64,000 nt of DNA from JAXDAY01 sp034679345. GTDB taxonomy: Bacteria; Eisenbacteria; RBG-16-71-46; CAIMUX01; VGJL01. The notes under the pieces are model-generated. The model searched no databases, was not told where the DNA came from, and saw only the letters and a program-made list of their open reading frames with translations. Shown here piece after piece: positions 1-8,701 of this stretch. Made by a program: the position numbers and the translations under genes. Position 1 is the stretch's first letter, and every line of letters starts with the position of its first letter. The DNA lies in the NCBI GenBank assembly GCA_034679345.1, contig JAXDAY010000009.1, positions 62,001 through 126,000 of the forward strand. The letters run 5' to 3'.

Positions 1-1010
1 ACCCGTCGCACGGGGACTCCGGCCAGACGCGCCGCCTCCGCGTTGCCGCCCACCGCATAGATGTGCCGGCCCAGGATCGTCCGCGACATGAGCAGATGGG
101 CGGCGAGGAAGAGCGCCGCCATCAGGATGACCGCGTAGGGCACACCGAGGAGCGGATCGGCGCCGCGGCCAAGGGTCACGAACGAATCGGGGACCTGATA
201 GATCGGCTTTCCCTTCGAGAGGATATAGGCGATCCCGCTGGCGACCTGCATCATCCCCAGGGTCGCGATGAAGGGGGGCACGCCGAAGCGCGTGATCGTG
301 AAGCCCGAGAAGATCCCGAAGAGCCCGCAGAGGAGGACTGCGCCCGCGCCGGCCAGCAAGATCGCGCCCGTGCCGGCTCCGGCCCCGCCCATCGGCGCGA
401 TCAGCCCGGCGCAGGCGACGGCCGCGAGGGCGACGAGACTGCCCACGGAAAGGTCGATTCCTCCGGTGATGATCACCATCGTCATTCCGACGGCGAGGAT
501 CGCGATCACGCTGATCTGATTGGCGATGTTGCGGATGTTGTCCCTGAGGAGGAAGGTGGGCCACCGGTAAGAGGCCGGGGTGCGGATCTCCGCCTGCGCG
601 AGGGGGGGGAAGTCGGCCAGGATCCCGCGCACCACGGCAGCGTAGCTGCGCGGCGTGAGGACGACCGGGGGCGATCCGCCGCCGGCCGCGGCGATCGCCT
701 CGATCCGGCGGCGCAGCAGGGCCGGATCGCCCGCCGCCGTCTCGAGCGACGAGACGCCGCGGCGCCGCAGCTCGGCCGTGAGCGTCCGCACGAACTCGGC
801 GTCCTCCTCACTTCCCCTCGCGGCCACGAGGTACCGCGCGGAGCCCGGAATTTCTCGCGGAAGGCTCTTCAGGATCGCGCGCGCCGCGGACGCTCCCTCC
901 GGGGTTTGCTCCCGCACCGTGGCGGCGGAGAAGAAGGCGGCGAGCAACAGGAGCACGAGGAGCATCCCGTAGCTCGAGAGAAGCCGGCGAATCGACGCGC
1001 CGGCCTTCAT
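1..1010 (-). CDS. Ribose-type sugar ABC transporter permease (partial, 3' end outside window)
   Basis: This is the inner-membrane channel subunit of an RbsC-like sugar importer. The ATG at 1008-1010 overlaps the ATPase stop codon as ATGA, so the two are translationally coupled. Residues about 15-30 form a first membrane helix. The RbsC hallmark of residues 174-190 (AVGMTMVIITGGIDLSVGS) follows much later than usual, and a glycine-rich run of further membrane helices continues to the window edge. Between helix 1 and that hallmark lies an added segment of about 120 residues (roughly 31-150) with alternating strand- and helix-like stretches. Ordinary RbsC proteins have only a short link there. 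The reading frame stays open with normal codon use through the insert, so it is not a frameshift artefact. The carboxyl end is missing. The family is secure; the sugar is unknown. Confidence 0.88.
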   Translation of the reverse strand, partial: MKAGASIRRLLSSYGMLLVLLLLAAFFSAATVREQTPEGASAARAILKSLPREIPGSARYLVAARGSEEDAEFVRTLTAELRRRGVSSLETAAGDPALLRRRIEAIAAAGGGSPPVVLTPRSYAAVVRGILADFPPLAQAEIRTPASYRWPTFLLRDNIRNIANQISVIAILAVGMTMVIITGGIDLSVGSLVALAAVACAGLIAPMGGAGAGTGAILLAGAGAVLLCGLFGIFSGFTITRFGVPPFIATLGMMQVASGIAYILSKGKPIYQVPDSFVTLGRGADPLLGVPYAVILMAALFLAAHLLMSRTILGRHIYAVGGNAEAARLAGVPVRR

Positions 1011-2521
1011 GAGACGGCGAGCCTCATGATCGATTCCTGCGTCGCGCGCTCCGGCTCCGAGATCTCCCCGGCGATTCCTCCGCCCCGCATGACAAGAATG
1101 CGATCGCTCAGTCCCAGGACCTCCGGGAGCTCGGAGGAGATCATGACGATCGCCTTGCCTCTCCGCGCGAGATCGCGGATCAGACGGTACATCTCATGTT
1201 TCGCGCCTACGTCGATTCCGCGCGTCGGCTCGTCGAAGATGAGGATTCGCGAATCGCTCGCGAGCCACCGGGCGACGAGAAGCTTCTGCTGGTTGCCGCC
1301 CGAGAGATATCCCGCCGGCTGCTCCGGTCCGGAGATGCGGATCTTCAAGCTCTCGACGTATCGCAGGAACGCCTCCGTCTCCTCGCGCTGCCGGATCCAC
1401 CCGGCCCTCGCGAATCGCGGGAGGCTCGGCAACGAGAAGTTCTCGCGCGCGGAGAGCCCGAGGACGAGCCCCTGGCCCTTGCGGTCCTCGGTGAGAAGGC
1501 AGATCCCGAGGCGGATCGCCTCGGCGGGCGAGCGCATCGCGACCGCGCGCCCCTCGACGCGAATCGTGCCCCCCTCCCGCGGATCGGCCCCGAACAGCAG
1601 CCGCGCGAGCTCGGTCCGCCCGGCTCCAACGAGCCCAGCGATCCCGATGACCTCCCCGCGACGCAGATTGAAGCTCGCTCCCGCGACACGGCCCCCGCGC
1701 AGATCCTCGACGCGGAGGATCTCCTCGGCCGGGGCGTCGCCGCGCGGGGGGAAGCCGTGCCCGAGGGGACGGCCTACCATTCGCGTGATCATCTCGCTCT
1801 CCGACAGATCCGCGGCGCGCCAGGTCCCGAGCGTGTCGCCGTCGCGCATGATCGTGATCCGATCGGCGATCCGCGAGATCTCGCTCAGCCGGTGGCTCAC
1901 GAATAGAATCCCATGTCCTCGCGAACGCAAGCCGTCCAGCAGTCGGAAGAGCCCGTCGACCTCGCGCGGGGAGAGCGCGGCGGTCGGCTCATCCATGATG
2001 AGCAGGCGCGCGTCGGCGATGAGGGCGCGGGCAATCTCCACGAGCTGCCGGCGCGCCACGTCGAGTCGGTCGATGCGCTCCTCGGGATCGATCGACGCGC
2101 CGAGCCGCTCGAGCAGCTCGACCGCCCGCCGCCGCTCGGCGCGCGCGTCCGGACATCCGAACCGTCCCGCCTCCCGGCCGAGGAAGAGGTTCTCGCGGAC
2201 GCTCATCGCGGGGACGAGATTGAACTCCTGGTAGATCGCCGCAATCCCGGCGGCGAAGGCCTCTTTCGGAGACGCGATCCTCGCGGGCGCCCCGTCGATC
2301 TCGATGTCGCCCGCGTCGGCCGCGTGAGCGCCGGTGATGATCTTCAGAAGAGTGCTCTTCCCGGCGCCGTTCTCGCCCACGAGGGCGTGGATCTCGCCGG
2401 CGCGCACATCGATGTTCGCGCGACGGAGGGCGCGCACGCCGGGAAACGACTTCTCGATTCCCGTGAGGCGGAGGATGGGTGGCCGCGGCTGCGCGGCCGG
2501 ATCACTGCGCGGCTGCGGCAT
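1007..2521 (-). CDS. Sugar ABC transporter ATP-binding protein, RbsA/MglA type
   Basis: This 504-residue protein has two ABC ATPase domains in one chain, the standard layout for ribose/galactose-type importers. It would energise import through the permease encoded just downstream. The first Walker A (GENGAGKST) is at residues 49-57, and a Walker B with LLIMDEPTAAL follows. The second half has the degenerate nucleotide loop GLVGAGRTE and the signature LSGGNQQK typical of RbsA, with a final FDEPTRGIDVG block. The start at 2521 lies inside the end of the binding-protein gene (20-bp overlap), and its stop overlaps the permease start by 4 bp. The three genes therefore form one tight operon. The substrate cannot be read from the sequence. 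Confidence 0.95.
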   Translation of the reverse strand: MPQPRSDPAAQPRPPILRLTGIEKSFPGVRALRRANIDVRAGEIHALVGENGAGKSTLLKIITGAHAADAGDIEIDGAPARIASPKEAFAAGIAAIYQEFNLVPAMSVRENLFLGREAGRFGCPDARAERRRAVELLERLGASIDPEERIDRLDVARRQLVEIARALIADARLLIMDEPTAALSPREVDGLFRLLDGLRSRGHGILFVSHRLSEISRIADRITIMRDGDTLGTWRAADLSESEMITRMVGRPLGHGFPPRGDAPAEEILRVEDLRGGRVAGASFNLRRGEVIGIAGLVGAGRTELARLLFGADPREGGTIRVEGRAVAMRSPAEAIRLGICLLTEDRKGQGLVLGLSARENFSLPSLPRFARAGWIRQREETEAFLRYVESLKIRISGPEQPAGYLSGGNQQKLLVARWLASDSRILIFDEPTRGIDVGAKHEMYRLIRDLARRGKAIVMISSELPEVLGLSDRILVMRGGGIAGEISEPERATQESIMRLAVS

Positions 2522-3473
2522 CTTCCTTCGTGAATAGATCGCAGGGAATGAGGACCGATGACGGAACCTCCCGGCCCGCGGCGTACTCGGCGATCTGCTG
2601 GATCGTGGTGCGGCCGATCACGCGCGGTTGCTGGATCACATCGGCGTAGATCTTCCCTTCGCCGATCGCCTGACGCGCCTCGGGCACCGCGTCGAATCCG
2701 ACGACCATCACGCGTCCGAGCTTCCCGGCCTTCTCGATCGCGGCCAGCGCGCCCAGAGCCGAGTCGTCGTTGATCCCGAAGATCGCATCGAGGTCGGAGT
2801 GGGCCTGGAGGATGTCCTCGGCCGTGCGAAAGGCGCCGTCCTTGACGCCGCGGCCGGAGAGCTTCGCCGCGATCGCGATCCCCGGGACCGCGGCGATTCC
2901 CTCCTCGAACCCCTTCACCCGCTGGATCACCGACTCGACCTCGGGATGGTCGATGATCGCGACCTTGCCCTTGCCTCCGATCGCCCGCGCCACCGCCTCC
3001 GCGGCTAGCCGTCCCCCCGCGACGTTGTCGGAAGCGATGTGACAGACGACCTGCGCGTCTTCGGCGAGAACCGCGATGTCGGCGGTGAAAACCGGGATCC
3101 CTGAACGGTTCGCCTCCTGGATCGAGGTGCCGATCGACTTCGAGTCGCACGGGCAGACGATGATCGCCCCGACCTTGCGGACGATGAACTGCTCGAGCTG
3201 GTCCTTCTGCCTCGCCACATCGAACTCGCCCGCCTGGACGAGGAGCTCATAGCCGCGCGCCTGCGCCTCCTCGCGGAGGCCCGCCTCGAGTTCCTGGTAG
3301 AAGGGGTGGGTGCGCGTGAGAAGCGACACGCCAATCGTGAGCCCGGTCCGCCTCGCTGAAGGCGTCGCGGTCTCGCTCCCCTCGTTCGCCTTCCCCCCTC
3401 CGCCACATCCGTTCAGCAATGCCGCAAGGACGACGACCGCGGCCGCGACCGAGGCGATTCCCTTTCGCTCCAT
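2502..3473 (-). CDS. Periplasmic sugar-binding lipoprotein (Peripla_BP_4/RbsB-like)
   Basis: This is the solute receptor for the ribose-type importer. The chosen ATG at 3471-3473 is preceded by a GGAGGGG ribosome-binding site and starts a 323-residue protein with a lipoprotein signal: a hydrophobic stretch, then LNGC with Cys23 as the lipidation site. The mature part has the type-I binding-protein pattern of RbsB: GVSLLTRTHPFYQEL near the start, a DSKSIGTSIQEA segment and a C-terminal GFDAVPEARQAI block that in this family contacts the ligand. It is the first gene of a three-gene operon and overlaps the ATPase by 20 bp. Upstream codons in the same frame reach 3644 but have no ribosome-binding site and no signal peptide, so that start was rejected. 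The ligand is unknown. Confidence 0.93.
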   Translation of the reverse strand: MERKGIASVAAAVVVLAALLNGCGGGGKANEGSETATPSARRTGLTIGVSLLTRTHPFYQELEAGLREEAQARGYELLVQAGEFDVARQKDQLEQFIVRKVGAIIVCPCDSKSIGTSIQEANRSGIPVFTADIAVLAEDAQVVCHIASDNVAGGRLAAEAVARAIGGKGKVAIIDHPEVESVIQRVKGFEEGIAAVPGIAIAAKLSGRGVKDGAFRTAEDILQAHSDLDAIFGINDDSALGALAAIEKAGKLGRVMVVGFDAVPEARQAIGEGKIYADVIQQPRVIGRTTIQQIAEYAAGREVPSSVLIPCDLFTKEDAAAAQ

Positions 3474-3740
3474 GGCCCCTCCCCCCTCCGCTGTTCTCCG
3501 CCCGGCGAGCCCTCCTCGCGGGCGGCCCGAGTGTAGCCGGAAAGCCGGGAGGCGGCCATCGCCGGCGTCTGCCCTCGCGCTCTCGCAGCTTCGCCTCCGC
3601 CCGGGGGATGCCTGAGCGTCGCGTCGAGAGCCGCACCCTCGCATCGACCCTTCCGGGGCGTCTCCCCGGGGCGTATGCTACTTGAGGCCCCGCCGTCGGT
3701 GGAAGCTCATAACTCTTTTCATGGAGCACAGTTAGAACTC
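3474..3740. promoter_or_regulatory. Divergent intergenic region between two sugar transport operons
   Basis: These 267 bases separate the minus-strand ribose-type operon from the plus-strand ATPase/phosphorylase pair, so both promoters should lie here. A short GC hairpin is visible: CCGGGG at 3653-3658 pairs with CCCCGG at 3664-3669. The stretch before the plus-strand gene (about 3700-3740) is the least GC-rich part. I see no convincing -35/-10 pair and no copy of the 16-bp palindrome found at 29315-29330. Confidence 0.4.
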
Positions 3741-4841
3741 ATGGCCGGCGTCCGGTTGAGGAGTCTCGTCAAACGCTACGGACCCGTCTCCGTGATCCGC
3801 GGGCTCGATCTCGAGATCCAGGATCAGGAGTTCATGGTCCTGGTCGGCCCCTCGGGCTGCGGCAAGTCGACCGTCTTGCGGATGATCGCGGGCCTCGAAG
3901 AGATCACGGGCGGGACGATCGCCATTGGGGATCGAATCGTCAACGACGTCCCGCCCAAGGATCGTGACATCGCGATGGTCTTCCAGAACTACGCCCTCTA
4001 CCCGCACATGACTGTTCGCGAAAATCTGGAGTTCGGCCTGAAGATCCGGAGGCTCCCGCAGGAGGAGATCGGCAGAACCGTCGGGGAAACGGCCGAGATC
4101 CTGGGAATCGCGGACCTCCTCGATCGAAGGCCGAAGCAGCTCTCGGGCGGACAGCGCCAGCGCGTCGCCGTCGGGCGCGCCATCGTCCGCCATCCCTCGG
4201 TCTTCCTCTTCGACGAGCCGCTCTCGAACCTCGACGCGAAGCTCCGGGTCCTGATGCGCGCGGAGATCACGAAGCTCCAGCAACGCCTCAAGACGACCTG
4301 TATCTACGTCACGCACGATCAGATCGAGGCGATGACGATGGGACACAGGATCGCGGTCATGGAGAGTGGAGAGCTCCAGCAGGTCGGCAGCCCCCTGGAG
4401 GTGTATCATCGGCCCGCGAATCTGTTCGTCGCCCAGTTCATCGGCACTCCTCCGATGAACTTCTTCCGCGCGACGATCGCCGAGGGAGGAACGGGCCTCG
4501 TGACGCCACGATTCACTCTGCCGGTTCCACCGGCGTGGCGTCCGATGACATCGGGAAGGGATGGGCTCGTCGTGACCGCGGGGATCCGCCCAGAGAACAT
4601 CGACTGGGGCGACGACGACGCGGGCGCCTCGGCGCCTCGGGTCACGGTCGATGTCGAGATGGTCGAGTTGCTGGGACACCAGGCGATCCTGCACGGCCGT
4701 CTGGGGGACGATCGGCTGGTGGCGACCCTCGAGCCGCGGCGCCTGCCCAAGTTCGGTGACCGGACCACGCTGGCGATCGACACCACAGCGCTTCACATCT
4801 TCGACGGCAAGACCGAGCGGCGGCTCGAGCCCGCCGCCTGA
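3741..4841 (+). CDS. ABC transporter ATPase, MsmX/UgpC/MalK type
   Basis: This protein of about 366 residues is the ATPase class that drives CUT1 oligosaccharide importers. Walker A (GPSGCGKST) is near residue 36, the signature LSGGQRQR near 134, and Walker B with LFDEPLSNLD just after. A C-terminal TOBE-like regulatory half (residues about 240-365) is present, as in MalK and MsmX. I chose the ATG at 3741 because the conserved start GVRLRSLVKRYG follows at once; 22 further in-frame codons upstream resemble nothing, and the ribosome-binding site is weak. No permease is adjacent on this strand. The MalF/MalG-like permeases at 11859-13573 lack an ATPase of their own, so the two are likely partners. 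The phosphorylase gene follows after 65 bp, presumably in the same operon. Confidence 0.93.
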   Translation: MAGVRLRSLVKRYGPVSVIRGLDLEIQDQEFMVLVGPSGCGKSTVLRMIAGLEEITGGTIAIGDRIVNDVPPKDRDIAMVFQNYALYPHMTVRENLEFGLKIRRLPQEEIGRTVGETAEILGIADLLDRRPKQLSGGQRQRVAVGRAIVRHPSVFLFDEPLSNLDAKLRVLMRAEITKLQQRLKTTCIYVTHDQIEAMTMGHRIAVMESGELQQVGSPLEVYHRPANLFVAQFIGTPPMNFFRATIAEGGTGLVTPRFTLPVPPAWRPMTSGRDGLVVTAGIRPENIDWGDDDAGASAPRVTVDVEMVELLGHQAILHGRLGDDRLVATLEPRRLPKFGDRTTLAIDTTALHIFDGKTERRLEPAA

Positions 4842-4906
4842 GGCGAGGATTCGACGCCGCCATCGAGAGGATCGACGGGCCATTGCGCGAGAAGCCGGGA
4901 GGACCG

Positions 4907-7900
4907 ATGACGTTTCCCGCCACGGGGATCCTGTCGAACGGGCGCTACACGGTCTGGCTCACCCCCGAGGGAACCGGTGTCTCGCTCTTCGACTCCTATG
5001 CCCTGACGCCATGGAGCTTGGATCCCGCGGCGCGGAGCGAGGGGATCCTCTTCTTCGTCCGCGATCGGGAGTCCGGCAGCTTCTGGGCGATCGGGCGCCC
5101 GCTCGGCGATGGCCGCGAAAGCCTCCGCTCCGCGCGACGCCAGCCGGGCGTTTATCGCATCGATCAGCAGACGGATCTTCTGGCGGCCGAGCTCGCCGTC
5201 TGCGTCCATGGGGAGTTCGACGCCGAGCTGCGCGCGCTTCGAATCCGCAATATCGGCGAGCGAATCCGTCGGATCGACGTCACATCCTATGCGGAGGTCG
5301 CCCTCGATCGCCCCGCGGCGCATCGCGCGCACCCCGCCTTCTCCCGGCTCTTCATCGAGACCTTCGCCTCGGGCGACGGCACCGCGGTGCTCGCCCGCCG
5401 CAGGCCGCGCCGGGCCGGCGAGGAGCATCCATGGCTGGTCCACGCGGTGTCCGGAAGCGAGGCGGCCGAGTTCGAGACCGATCGCGCTCGATTCGTGGGA
5501 CGCGGCGACTGGCCGGGGCTGACCGCATGCGGTCCCCTGGCGGGGACCGTCGGCGCGCCGCTCGACACGATCCTGTGCTTGCGCCGGATCCTATCCCTGC
5601 GCCCCGGAGAGGAGACGCGGATCGTGTTCCTCATGGGCGTCGCGCCGAGCCGGGAGGCCGCCGTGGAGCGATCGCGCATCGTCAAGAGCGACCGGGAGAT
5701 CGACCGCGCCTACCAGACCGCGGCGGCGACGGAGTCGGCGCGCTTCGCAGCCCCCCGGCTCGAAGATCATCTGGCGCTCGCCGGAGCCATCCTCCGAGAC
5801 GAGCGGCGGCTGCGCGCGGATCCCGCCATCCTCCGCGATGCCTCGGGGAGTCGTCACGAGCTGATCGAGCTGGGCCTCGATCCCGAGAAGCCCCTTCTTC
5901 TCCTGGAAGAGCCGGCGCTGCGCGATCACGACGCGGCGGCGGCCTGGGCAGAGCTGCTTCGGATCTGGGGAGCGATGGGCGTGCCGATCGCCACGGTCGC
6001 TCTGGCGGATGATCCCGCGCGCGCCGCCCGCGAGCTGGGCGGGTCGGCGGACCGCGTCCGAATCCTGCCCGCGCGCTCGATCCCAAGCGCCACGCGCGCT
6101 CTTCTCGCCGCCTGCGCGCGATGCGTCGCCGCCGGCCCGCCGCCGCGCGGCGAAACCCTCGCGATCGAGTTCCCCGCGGATCGCCCGGTCGATGCCGCCC
6201 TCGCTCCCGAGACTCCGGCGAGCTCCGCGCCGGATCCCCGCTCGCTCACTCTCGAGAACGGCTACGGTGGATTCCGGGAGCGGGACGGCGCTTTCCTCAT
6301 CCGGATCGATCCATCCGGGAGGGTCGCGCCGGCGGCCACTCCCCAGCCCTGGGTCAACGTGATCGCCAATGATCGCCTCGGCATGCTCGTGAGCGAACGC
6401 GGCTCCTGCACGACCTGGTCGCGGAACAGCCGAGAGCACCGACTCACCCCATGGTCGAACGATCCCCTGCTCGATCCGACCGGCGAGGCGTTCTATCTCC
6501 GGGACGACGAGACCGGAGCCTTCTGGTCGGCGTGGCCGGGACCGCGTGGGGCGAGGGCGGTCTACGAGATCGAGCACACCCTCGGCGAGAGCGCCTGCAC
6601 GGTGTCCGCCGGCGGTCTGGAATCGCGCATGGCCCTCTTCGTCGCCGCGGAGGACCCGGTTCAGTTCGCGCGCCTCACGATTCGAAACCTGACCGCTCGC
6701 AGGCGCCGCGTGAGTCTCTTCGACTACCGCCGACTGGTCCTGGGAGACCTGGCTCGGGTGAGCGGCCGCTTCGTCGTGACGTGCAGAGACGCCGGTCTCG
6801 ACGCCCTGCTCGCGCAGAACCCCGCAGCCGGGGAGTTCGCCGACGGCGTCGCGTTCGAGGCGATCCTCTCCGAGCGGGGGAAGCTCCGCCATTTCACGAC
6901 CGATGCCGCCGAGTTCCTCGGGCCTCACGCCGATCCCGTCCGGCCGGCGTCCATCGCGGGGGAAAGCGAGTTGAGCGGGCGAACCGGCGCGGGTCTCGAT
7001 TCCTGCTTCGTTCATGAGATCGCGCTCGATCTCGAAGGCGGGGGCTCGGCGGAGGTCGCATTCCTCTTCGGCGAAGGAATCGGCAGAGAGGAGGCGGGCG
7101 CGCTCCTGGACCGCTACCGCCGGCCCGGCGCGATCGAGGCCGCGCAGAGGCAGGCGCGACGCGCGTGGAGCGATCTGACGGGGAGGCTCACGGTTCGCAC
7201 GCCCGATGCCGCCCTGGACTTCCTGGTGAATGGCTGGCTTCTCTACCAGGATCTATCCTGCAGGATGCGCGGACGCACCGCATTCTATCAGTCGGGGGGC
7301 GCCTACGGATTCCGCGATCAGCTCCAGGACGCCTCGGCGTTTCTGGGGATCGATCCCGATCTCGTGAGGCGGCAGATCCTGCTCCACGCGGGCCACCAGT
7401 TCGTCGAAGGAGACGTCCTGCACTGGTGGCATCCGCCGGGATCGCGCGGGATCCGTACCCGCTTCGCGGACGACCTGCTCTGGCTCCCCTATGTCACGAC
7501 CGACTATATCCGGGCCACCGGCGACCGCGACATCCTCGAGGAGCGCGCGCGGTTCCTTCAAGCGCCCGCGCTCGCGCCCGGTGAGGACGAAGTCTACCTT
7601 CTTCCGGAGACGGCGGACTCGGGCACGCTCTACGACCATTGCTGCCGCGCGATCGATCGGTCGATCGCGACCGGCCTCGGGGCGCACGGCCTGCCTCTCT
7701 TCGGGACCGGCGACTGGAACGACGGGATGAGCCGCGTCGGGCGCGAGGGGCGAGGCGAGAGCGTTTGGATGGGGTTCTTCCTGTTCGCCGTCCTCGAGGG
7801 GTTCGAGGGGATTTGCGGGAAGCGCGGCGATTCCGAGCGCGCCGAGACCTACGCGGCCTTCCGCGGGCGGCTCGCGGCGGCCCTCGAACGGGAGGCGTGG

Positions 7901-8695
7901 GACGGGGACTGGTATCTGCGCGGCTTCTATGACAACGGCGAGCCCCTGGGATCGAAGCGCTCGGACGAGTGCAGGATCGACGCTCTCGTCCAGGCATGGT
8001 CGGTGCTCTCCGGCGCGGCGCCGCGCGAACGCGCCGAGCGGGCGATCGCCTCGGCGGAGGAACGACTGGTCTCCGAGAAGGACGGCATCATTCGCCTCTT
8101 GGATCCGCCGTTCTCGGAGACGCCGAACGACCCCGGCTACATCAAGGGATACCTTCCCGGGATCCGCGAGAACGGGGGGCAGTATACCCACGCCGCGCTC
8201 TGGCTGATCCGCGCGCTGGCGGAGCTTCGACGAAACGATCGCGTCGCGAGACTGCTGGCGATAATCCACCCGCACACCCACGCCGCGACGCGCGCGCAGG
8301 CCGACCACTACCGGTTGGAGCCTTACGTCGTCGCCGCCGATGTCTACGGCTCGCCGCCGCACGTGGGCCGCGGCGGGTGGAGCTGGTACACCGGATCGGC
8401 GGGCTGGATGTACCGCGTCGCGGTGGAATCGCTGCTCGGCGTCCGCCTGCGCGATGGCGCGCGCATCGAGGTCTCGCCCTGCATCCCGGATGAGTGGGCC
8501 GGATACGACATCGACTATCAGCCTCCCGGCTGCCCGTCGCGATTCCATATCGAGGTCCGCAATCCCCAAGGTCGCGCGCGATCGGTCGTCGAGCTCGCGA
8601 TCGATGGGAAGCCGTGCGCGATCGAGAACGGCAAGGCCACGATCCCTCTGCGTCCCCAGCCCGAGGTCGTCCGCGTCGCCATCACACTGGGCTGA
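4907..8695 (+). CDS. GH94 phosphorylase, probably 1,2-beta-oligoglucan (sophorooligosaccharide) phosphorylase
   Basis: This enzyme of about 1262 residues is inferred to split beta-1,2-glucooligosaccharides with phosphate, releasing glucose 1-phosphate in the cytoplasm; there is no signal peptide. It has two beta-sandwich modules, one from residue 5 and one from about 447. Both carry a related LTPWS(N)DP/ESGSFW motif. A helical catalytic barrel follows from about 770, with QSGGAYGFRDQLQD and GTGDWNDGM; Asp939 of that motif is at the position of the GH94 general acid. The second module (NVIANDRLGMLVSERGS, TTWSRNSREHRLTPWSNDP) matches the phosphorylase region of cyclic beta-1,2-glucan synthase NdvB as I recall it. 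That resemblance, rather than cellobiose phosphorylase, supports the substrate call. The ATG at 4907 has GGGAGG four bases upstream. The gene ends 6 bp from a convergent neighbour. GH94 is secure; the substrate is inferred. Confidence 0.88.
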   Translation: MTFPATGILSNGRYTVWLTPEGTGVSLFDSYALTPWSLDPAARSEGILFFVRDRESGSFWAIGRPLGDGRESLRSARRQPGVYRIDQQTDLLAAELAVCVHGEFDAELRALRIRNIGERIRRIDVTSYAEVALDRPAAHRAHPAFSRLFIETFASGDGTAVLARRRPRRAGEEHPWLVHAVSGSEAAEFETDRARFVGRGDWPGLTACGPLAGTVGAPLDTILCLRRILSLRPGEETRIVFLMGVAPSREAAVERSRIVKSDREIDRAYQTAAATESARFAAPRLEDHLALAGAILRDERRLRADPAILRDASGSRHELIELGLDPEKPLLLLEEPALRDHDAAAAWAELLRIWGAMGVPIATVALADDPARAARELGGSADRVRILPARSIPSATRALLAACARCVAAGPPPRGETLAIEFPADRPVDAALAPETPASSAPDPRSLTLENGYGGFRERDGAFLIRIDPSGRVAPAATPQPWVNVIANDRLGMLVSERGSCTTWSRNSREHRLTPWSNDPLLDPTGEAFYLRDDETGAFWSAWPGPRGARAVYEIEHTLGESACTVSAGGLESRMALFVAAEDPVQFARLTIRNLTARRRRVSLFDYRRLVLGDLARVSGRFVVTCRDAGLDALLAQNPAAGEFADGVAFEAILSERGKLRHFTTDAAEFLGPHADPVRPASIAGESELSGRTGAGLDSCFVHEIALDLEGGGSAEVAFLFGEGIGREEAGALLDRYRRPGAIEAAQRQARRAWSDLTGRLTVRTPDAALDFLVNGWLLYQDLSCRMRGRTAFYQSGGAYGFRDQLQDASAFLGIDPDLVRRQILLHAGHQFVEGDVLHWWHPPGSRGIRTRFADDLLWLPYVTTDYIRATGDRDILEERARFLQAPALAPGEDEVYLLPETADSGTLYDHCCRAIDRSIATGLGAHGLPLFGTGDWNDGMSRVGREGRGESVWMGFFLFAVLEGFEGICGKRGDSERAETYAAFRGRLAAALEREAWDGDWYLRGFYDNGEPLGSKRSDECRIDALVQAWSVLSGAAPRERAERAIASAEERLVSEKDGIIRLLDPPFSETPNDPGYIKGYLPGIRENGGQYTHAALWLIRALAELRRNDRVARLLAIIHPHTHAATRAQADHYRLEPYVVAADVYGSPPHVGRGGWSWYTGSAGWMYRVAVESLLGVRLRDGARIEVSPCIPDEWAGYDIDYQPPGCPSRFHIEVRNPQGRARSVVELAIDGKPCAIENGKATIPLRPQPEVVRVAITLG

Positions 8696-8701
8696 TCCCG
8701 C

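Noticed and set aside
63..2234. A 723-codon plus-strand open frame across the ribose-type ABC genes
   Set aside because: It is antisense to genes with complete ABC ATPase and permease motifs and reads as low-complexity Arg/Ala/Pro sequence.
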